Source: Buxus sempervirens
Lineage: Eukaryota; Streptophyta; Magnoliopsida; Buxales; Buxaceae
NCBI GenBank assembly: GCA_947561395.2
Contig: OX387184.1
Location: 56,541,197-56,605,196 of the forward strand
Reading direction: 5' to 3'
Length of the DNA stretch: 64,000 nucleotides
This document shows, in pieces, positions 51,201 through 60,200 of the stretch (positions within the stretch are counted from its first letter, which is position 1; the number at the start of each line of letters is the position of its first letter). The translations under genes and the position numbers were made by a program. Below the pieces are notes generated by a model. The model was not told where the DNA came from and did no database searches. It was given only the letters and a program-made list of their open reading frames with translations.

Positions 51201-54200
51201 TGTGACTTTCATGTCAGTGGCCGATCTGTTGCAACATGTCTGTGGTCAATCTGTTGCAAGCAGGAAACCCCTTGCAACTGTGAACCTTTTGCAACATCCT
51301 ACCTTGTGTGTTCGCTTTCTCATGCAAGGTTGATTATAGAATACTCTCAAAATAGTATTTATGAGAGTATGAAACAAAAGTGTTGTTCTTTAGGAGGTGA
51401 AGTTGGACTAGCGTCGGATTTTTCTCGTAGGGAAGCTGGAGGTTTGAACTTTGAATAGTGGAGAAATTAAACTATGATTTTTAATTCCTTATGACATTCT
51501 TAATTTGTAGGTTTGATTCTTCTGTTCCAAAACACTTGCTTTAATAGAGAATCTTGTCTATTAAAAAGTAGCTATATCTAGGGTTTTAAATATCGATATT
51601 GCCAGATGTACCATCCTTTTGAAAAAGTGAGATAATGTGGTATTTAGAATTTGTGTAGAAATTATGGTAGATAAGGAAGTGAAAGATAATCTTGTATGTC
51701 ACAGAAGAATTAGTGATAGGTTAGGTGTTTTCTTGATCATTTGCAACTTCTAAATGCACTGAAATCATGAGTGTATGTTGGTATGGACGACTGGCTAAAT
51801 GTAGCTTTAACTGGGTTTATAGCCACCATTTTGTTTGGACTATATTACTTCTGGACGTGACTAGTTGGGAAGGCATTTTGTTGGTCATGGAGTTGACAAT
51901 AACTTAGTACCTCCTTTCTTAGATAGTTTTTTATTAATTATCATGTTGAGGTAACAGAGATGTCAATCTTGCCTCATGAGGAAGCATCACAGGTATTAAA
52001 TCATCTAAAATGATGATCTTACAAGGAATGGTATTATTTTAGAGAAATACGAAAACCACTAAATTTTAACCCTAAAACACTTATACTTTTTAGATGCTTC
52101 ATATAACACTTATTTTTTGAAACTTGAAATTCTGAGGAAATATTAAAGTCCCTTGAACCTTTCATTATGTGGATTATTGAACTAAATAATTGTATTTTGA
52201 TTTGTCATTTTAATAGACAAATGTAATGCTCCTTCGGATTAGAAGATATTGAAGAAGTATGCCTCCCCTCTTTTATATTGATTAAATAAATAATATAAAA
52301 TTACAGAAATGCCCCTGATAACATACTAAAGCTTGCTACTCCCCTCAAGCTGGTGCATATGTATCACCCATGCATAGCTTGGAACACATGTATGAGAACT
52401 TATTTTTATCAAAAGCCATTGTGACTACATCACCTAGATGTTCTTTTGGGGGGAAAAAAAACGAAGTTGCACTGTTTCTTTTAATTGACGTAGTGTAAGT
52501 TACGAAAACAAGGATTAATCTTTGTTAATCCAAGAAAACTGGAATCCACCAGCAAATAACTTTGAATCTACAAGGAAGATGAGAGAGAAACTCTGTAATT
52601 CTTTTAAAAAAATAATGTCTAAAATTCGTTTACAACCTTTACCCCTTATTTATAGACCTCTGGAGATCCTAAAACAAGATAGAAACCTATTAAAATTAGG
52701 ACTCCTACTCATAGTAAACAACTTAAAGTTAAAATCTAATTCTAAAACCTCTTAAAGACTCCTAATATAACTCAAATACCTAATACAAGAAAATAGGAAT
52801 TATACTTTTACTAAATAACTAACTAATCTAAACTTTGGGTCCCAGACGTCCTACATCAGTCCCCTCCCCTTAGAGAAATACTCGTCCTCGAGTGAAGCAC
52901 TGGAATGGCCATGGGAATATGGTACTCAGATAGGTTTTGCACGTTGAATGTCTTGGAGCTTACCTTTATTTCCTTCACTCTATAAGCTTACCTTAATAAC
53001 AAAGGCGTAGAATTGCTTTATTTCCTTCACTCTATAAGCTTTCGGAGTCTTATCAGAAACTTTGGTTGGTACCATGGCAATGTTGAGACCCTTCCAGGTG
53101 AATAAATACACGTTGTCCCTCGTCTTATATGTTGCTTTCACATCATACTGTCAAGGCATCCCTAATAAGACATGACTAGCATCCATGTCAGTCACATCAC
53201 AAATAATCTCCGCCTTGTAGTGCTTTCCAATAGAAATTGGAATAGTGCAAATTTCAACTACCTTCACTGTAGGGCCTTTCTTTACCCAACCAATCGAGTA
53301 AGGTGAAGGGTGCGGTTTGGTTGGCAATTGCAAATAATCAACCAACTTCTTTGCCACAAAATTATTACAACTTCCATTATCAACAATCAAATTGCATACC
53401 TTATTGGAGGCAGTACACAATGATTAGAAAATATTGTGGCCTTGAGAGAAGTTTTCTTGCTTGTCTGAACATAAAACCTGTTGCAAAACTAGGTTGAGAC
53501 GTTCACTTTCGTCTTCTTCCCCCACTTCGTACACATCATTATCATATGTGACCAGCCCACCATCTTCTTCTTCGCCTTTTCCTTCTTGCTTAATCAAATT
53601 CACAGGTTTTCTAGTTGGACATTCATTAGACCTATGCCCTGTTTGACCACATCTGTAACACGTTATTGCTGCTGATCTGGCATAAGGATTAGAATTTTTA
53701 GTTTGATCTTTATAGCCCTGTTCGGTAGATTTTCGGTTAGTTACGCTAACACTAGCGTTCCCCTTGTCCTTGGCACTAACTGGAGTAGAAGAAACTGTTG
53801 TTTGGGGTGCATTGCCCTTGCCAGAAAAATCTCCAGCATCATAATAGGACTTCCAAGAATACTCTGATCGTCCAACTGATTTTTCCATCAATTCTTCCTT
53901 CAATGCCATGTTGTGGGCTTCATCTATCAACCACAAAACCTGCAATCCAATATTCTCATGAATAAAAGGCTTCAAACCAGCCAGATAACGAGCAACTTGC
54001 TGTGACTTTGTTTCATTCAAATTATTGCGTCATGAAAGTCTAGAAAATTCAGCAGTATAATCAGTAACAAATTTACTTCCCTGCACGCAATTCTAGTAAA
54101 GCTGAAAAAGTTGTTGATCGTAATCTAGTCGTAGAAATCTCTCCATAAGCAACTGCTTCATTCGTCTCCATGTATGGATTAGAATTCTGTCTTGTCGTCG

Positions 54201-57200
54201 CCTATTATTTTGTTGAGTATCCCACCAGATAGCTGCTCCACTTTTAAGTTTGAAGGCTACTAGTTTGACTTGACACTCCTCTGGAACTTCAATCATCTCA
54301 AAAAATCTCTCCACCTCGGATACCCAGTCGAGGAAATCTTCAATGTTCACATTTCCATTAAAAGTGGGAATATTTGCCTTCATACGGAAATCCTCGAACC
54401 TTCGATTTCGACCTTCCGGTCTCCCATGATGTAGGGCTACTTTTTCCTCGTCAAGATCTGAATCATTATCTCCAAACAATGGTCTATGAGACCTCCGAAC
54501 ACCAGCGCCCTGGCATCCATCATGGTATCTCCTTACTTCAGCGCCATGGGGGCCTCGGGCAAATCCTCTTGCTCCTCTTCCAATGGCATTTTGATCACGG
54601 TTGGCATTGACTGTTAAATCCGCAAGCATCTGACGAATCTCCATCATCTGTTGCCGTTGTTATTCAATGGCCCCTCAGATCGCTTCTTGCCCACGAACAA
54701 CGTCGATGGGATTGTTACCGTCACCCTCGTTGTTGGCCATCCTGTCAGGCAAGTCCTGGCTTTGATACCAATTAATACAGTGAAAGTTACGAAAACAAGG
54801 ATTAATCTCCATTAATCCTAGAAAACTGGAATCCACTAGCAAATAACTTTGAATCTACAAGGAATATGAGAGAGAAACTCTGTAATTCTTTTAAAAATAT
54901 AATGTCTAAAATTCGTGTACAACCTTTATCCTTTATTTATAGACCTCTGGAGATCCCAAAACAAGATAGAAACCTACTAAAATTAGGACTCCTACTCATA
55001 GTAAACAACTTAAAGTTAAAATCTAATTTTAAAACCTTTTAAAGACTCCTAATATTACTCAAATACCTAATACAAGAAAATAGGAATTCTACTTTTACTA
55101 AATAGCTAACTAATCTAAACTTTGGGTCCCAGACGTCCTACGTCGTTAACTCATCACAAAATAGTAACAAGAGACAATCCACCTGAATATGCTTTGTTCT
55201 GTCATGGAAAACTAGGTTATGAGCGCCATAAGTTGTGGCTTGATTGTTGTAAAATATAGTCATTACTTGATTGAGTAACTCACAAGCCATATGTGCCATT
55301 GCTTTTAATTTCTGCTTCACAACTTGATTGAGCAACTATGTTTCATGTTTTACTCCTCCACTTCATCTGATTCCTCCAACAAAGGAACGTTAAGCAGTTG
55401 TTGGCCTTCTATGTGATTCAGATCCAATGCAATTTGCATAGGAATAACCAACCACATTAAAATTTCCATTTGGCCTTTGTCTAAGACCTTTTCTTAATGA
55501 ACTCTTCAAATATATTAAATTTCTGCAAACAACTTCCGAATGTAGGGAGTCTTCATACTTTAGATAGAAAGATAGATCTCCCACTAATAAGGCGAGTGCC
55601 TCCTGTTCCATCTCATCCGATCTATTGATTCAGGAAGGGCTCTAATCTGCCATATTGTTTCTTGGGGTATTATATCATGCACATAAACAATTAGGACAAT
55701 GATATTAGATGACTGATTTTGAGCAAAAACTGAGTAATATTTATGATTTTTATGAAATCCACATTCCAAAACGACTTTGCTAAAATTTTCAAACAAAGCA
55801 CAAGAGGATTTCTTAATCCCTTATATGCCTTTTCCTTTACTTTTTTTTTTAATTTATTTATCTATTTTTTTGATTTGAAAGCTTTTTCAGTCTCCTCCTG
55901 AGCAAGAAACCCTGGTGGTTGTTCCATGTATGCTTCTCGCTGCAGGTCTCCATTGAGAAAAGCTTTTTAACATGTAATGAAAAAAAAGTTGCACTATTTA
56001 TAAGTGCATGGACAGAATTTGATTGCATGACAGGAGGAAATGTTTCATACTAATCAAGATTGAATATTTGGGGTTTGGCCCCTGGCTAGCAATCTCATTT
56101 GAGCTCTCAATTGAGTCATTAGGTAAATATTTGGTAGTGACCAGTAAACACCCATGCCAACAGCTTCTTTATTTGGTGGTGTGGGAGTCAACTCCCAAAG
56201 GCCACAACAATGCAAGGGTTCCATTTCTTGCTCTATTTTCCATTTCTTATAGTTCTAGTGGATGGAGGCATAAGGAAGGGATTGAGCAAAATTGTGGTAC
56301 AGTGGAGATAAATTATCAAAACAAACATGACTGGCTAATGAGAACATTCACCTTTGTTTTAAAAGCTGGAAATATCATGATTAGAAGTAGGATGGGAAAT
56401 GATAACACAATCCGACTCAAAAGAAAACTGGTTAGATGTTGGATTTAAGTTGGATACGCTACTCTTATTTGCTACCTTTGTTCATAGACTTAGAGAACTT
56501 CTCTTTGCTCAGTTGGAGGGACCTCCACAACCTGTTGAAGACAACTAGAAGAAGGAGAAGCAGTGGAAGGAGATTGTTGAGTTTATAGAAGCAAATTGGC
56601 TTTGCAAATTCTATCCCTCATCAGAGTGATAAGCAGTGCCTGCAAAAAATTTAACATTGGCACTAACAAATTGTTGATGAGTATCAAACACTTAAATCCC
56701 ATTTGGGTTCTTGAATATTCAAGAAAGATACACTTAATAGCTAGATAGCTAGAGGAGAAAGCTTATCAGGATTCCTTCTCATGATGACTAAAACACATCC
56801 AGAGAGAAAAGGGGGAGTATGTTATGCTATTAAGGGAGAAAATTAATTTAAATAGAATGTGGAGATGTACCTTGGAGAATCTGTGGTAGTTATGAGAACA
56901 AAATGTTTGATGTATGATGTCATTGGTAATATAATACTCTGTAACAGAACTTTTGAGGATATTCCAAGGCCTTATTAGAAGTTTAGAACAAAGAATGCAA
57001 ATACTTTCCCAAAATGAACTTTTATTTATTGATAAAAAGATTTGAATATATAAAGGATTTCGGTTTTATGCACTGAATGACTATTATACTAACAAACTTT
57101 TGTAGGTTGACCTGAATATCATTCATGTCTACCTTTAATAATTAAAATGAGGTTGGATTGCAAATGTGATGATAATGCTTTTGGAATGGCATAATGGAAA

Positions 57201-60200
57201 ATATTTTCGTTGAAGTCACTATGCTTATACTCAATTATCAACATAAGTTTTCTTTGCCATTGGCTTTCATCATTCAGGATTTTTCATTTTTTGTTCTTGA
57301 TTTGGTTTTTAGGAACGCAAAAACAAAGCTTCTTTTTTGTACAACGGGCATTCTTCTCAGGAAACTTGCGGTAAGTCCTACAATTGTAATTGAAATATCT
57401 CCTTGTTAGTTAACATGTTGTAATGATGTGATTTTGAGATATCTGTTCTGTTTGTATGTATATTATATTTTATGTTATACTAATGTTTCAGACAAATATG
57501 CTCACATATGTTCAAGGAAATCTTAAATTTAACATCAATTTCTTGTTTCCATTGCTTACCTATATATGTTTGAATGATATTCATCTATATTGTATGTGGT
57601 TCTTTCAAGTACATTATACTGTGCATTAAGTCTTTTAGTTCTTATGTCTCTTGCATTTTCTAAGGTTCATGTGCTTTAACTAAGTTTACTTTGCTTCACA
57701 AATCAGTTAATTTATGTTGAGAAATTTATTTTTGGGAAGATTATTGTTTAGTTACCTTTTGGATGACATATGACCCATTGGTCATACCTGTCTCGCAAAT
57801 GACTTATGAGTCCGGAAATAAGAAAATATAGACCATTTGGTCCTGTTTATGAGGATCAAAAGTCCATTGATGGGGAATTACAAGTTAGATGATGGGAGTT
57901 ACAAGTCTGTTCATGGGGAATTACAAGTCAAATGATGGGAATTAAAAATCAGGTGATGGGACGTACAAGTTTGTTGATTGGATTACTCCCATCATTTGAC
58001 TTGTATTTTTAATTCACCATCAATGGACTTAATTCCATTAAAGGACCAAATGGTCTATATTTTCTCATTTCTGGATTCATTTGGTCATTTGATAAAAAGG
58101 TATGACCAATGGGTCATGTCATCCTAACTACTTTGTTATCTTTTCTGTTAATCAATATCAATATCATTTCTTATCAAAAAAAAAAAAAAGGGTCGCATCA
58201 TCCAAAAGCTAACTGAACAGTAAATTTCCCTTTATTTTTTAAATTAACGATTTTTTACTAACCGGTGGGAGAACTTGGTTGATAATTTTGGATCCAAATC
58301 TCTAAAAGGACAAGGTGCTAAGTCATGTTGATGCTCTGTCGTTGTGTGTATGTTATGTATATGTCTAGATAGCAAAGGAACTTCCATTTTTCTTTTTTGT
58401 TTGTTTAGATTTTTTTGTGGCCGCCCACCAAATTACAATCTCAGATTTTTGGCATTTTGTTAAGCATATATTAGGAAATTAGGCAGTTACACTCCTTTTT
58501 GAACTTTTATGATGGTTGATTTCAGTACACATTGAGCTAGTGAATCTCAGCATGCGTCTCCTTATCTTTTGTCTCAATTATTGTTGATAGATCTTTGCCA
58601 TGTTTTTTCCCAGATCGGGAGTTTTGGGAAATGTGCCCTTTTGGTTCATTTTTATTTCTTTTGGGTTTTCACCTTCGTAGTGTTGGGTTTTCTAGGTGTT
58701 AATTGCTCTCAGTTTATGAAAGTTTTTTTTTAATTGTTATTACTAAGGCTTTCAGCGGGTTGGATCTTGATCTGATTCCGCTTTGATTCAATTAAATTAA
58801 TTCAATTGAATCGGATTTTTATTCGAATAAATGTCTATTGGATCGAATACAGATCCAATTATTGGATCCATTTATAATCGGATTTGGATTTGGATGTCAA
58901 GGAACCCGCTTGGTTAAGATCTGAGTCCATTTAAATGTAGGAGATAATGTAATTGTAATTCTTTTAGAAATTTTAGGGGCATTTAAGTAAATTTTCTAAC
59001 ATAGTATATAAACCATCCAATGACCTAACCCTTACACATTGTCAACTTAATTTTCCTCTCCTAGTTGATACACTCAACAGCCCTCCCCTCTTTGTTGACC
59101 CATTCTACCCATCTCAGTCCTCCCCTCTATCAAATCTCAATTAACATCCCTCTCCCTCTCAACTCTCAATTGACAAACTCTCGTGTATATACCCTCATTT
59201 GACAGCCCTCTCTCAATTGTCCACGCTCAGTCGAAAGCTACTCTCAGTCTACATCGCAAAGTGGACTTCTACTCCAATGGGAAGGCCGTCGTTCGCACTC
59301 GATGACTCAATCCTAACCCAGCTTCAATAACTCTCTAGCAAAGTGAAGCTTCTCCTCCAACAATCTCTTGACAAAGGTTATTAGGTATGCGAACAAAGGG
59401 TTTTGGTTTTATGTTACCCTTTTTTTGCTTGCAAAAGTGGAAAATTAGCTACTCCATCTCCAACAATTCTTAGTTTTGTGCTTTGATCAAGAGCTGTTCC
59501 TTGTGGTAATCTAAAGTTAGTTTTGGATTTTCATGTTCGGATGAATATTATTTGGTTTGTATTATACCGGAAAAAATAGTTCTTTACTGAATTCATCCGG
59601 TTATGTTTGGATTCGATCCTTTTTTTTTCCCTGCGGTTTTTGTTTTAAATTTTGGCTTTGTTATGGTTTGAATTTTATCCTTTGTTATGATGGCACGTGT
59701 TTATACTTGTTTTTGATTGAGATGCTAGAATAGATTTCCCTTTTTATTGTTTGAATTTTATCCTTAATTGTATTTGAATTTTAAATAGATTCAAATACGG
59801 ATTTCATAACTTTATTTGGATTCGGATTCGATAACATAAATGAAGGGTCCATTGGATTGTTAACTTAATATGGATATCTTAAATTTTAATTGGATTAGAA
59901 TTCGGATTCTCATGGATCCATCTGAATCAGATCTGTTGACTGTCCTAGTTATTGCCCCAAGGCATGTGAAGGATGTATGAGCCTGATCATTTGAAGGAAT
60001 CTTTACATGGTGTTTGTAAGGAAGCACATCAGTACTTCTCTAAGAGGCTATGAATGACAAATCAAAGGTAAATGCATTGAAAGGACAATACAATAAAGAC
60101 ATTAGTGACAATATCCTTCTTTTACAGTCAGGGGCTGAGATGTCACCTTTATCCCAAACAAAATCTTTTTAGGGAGGGGAATCACACACAAAGTTGGCCA

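Noticed and set aside
56023..56448. 141-codon + strand frame
   Set aside because: It is antisense to the Copia remnant, whose reverse-transcriptase words are on the other strand.
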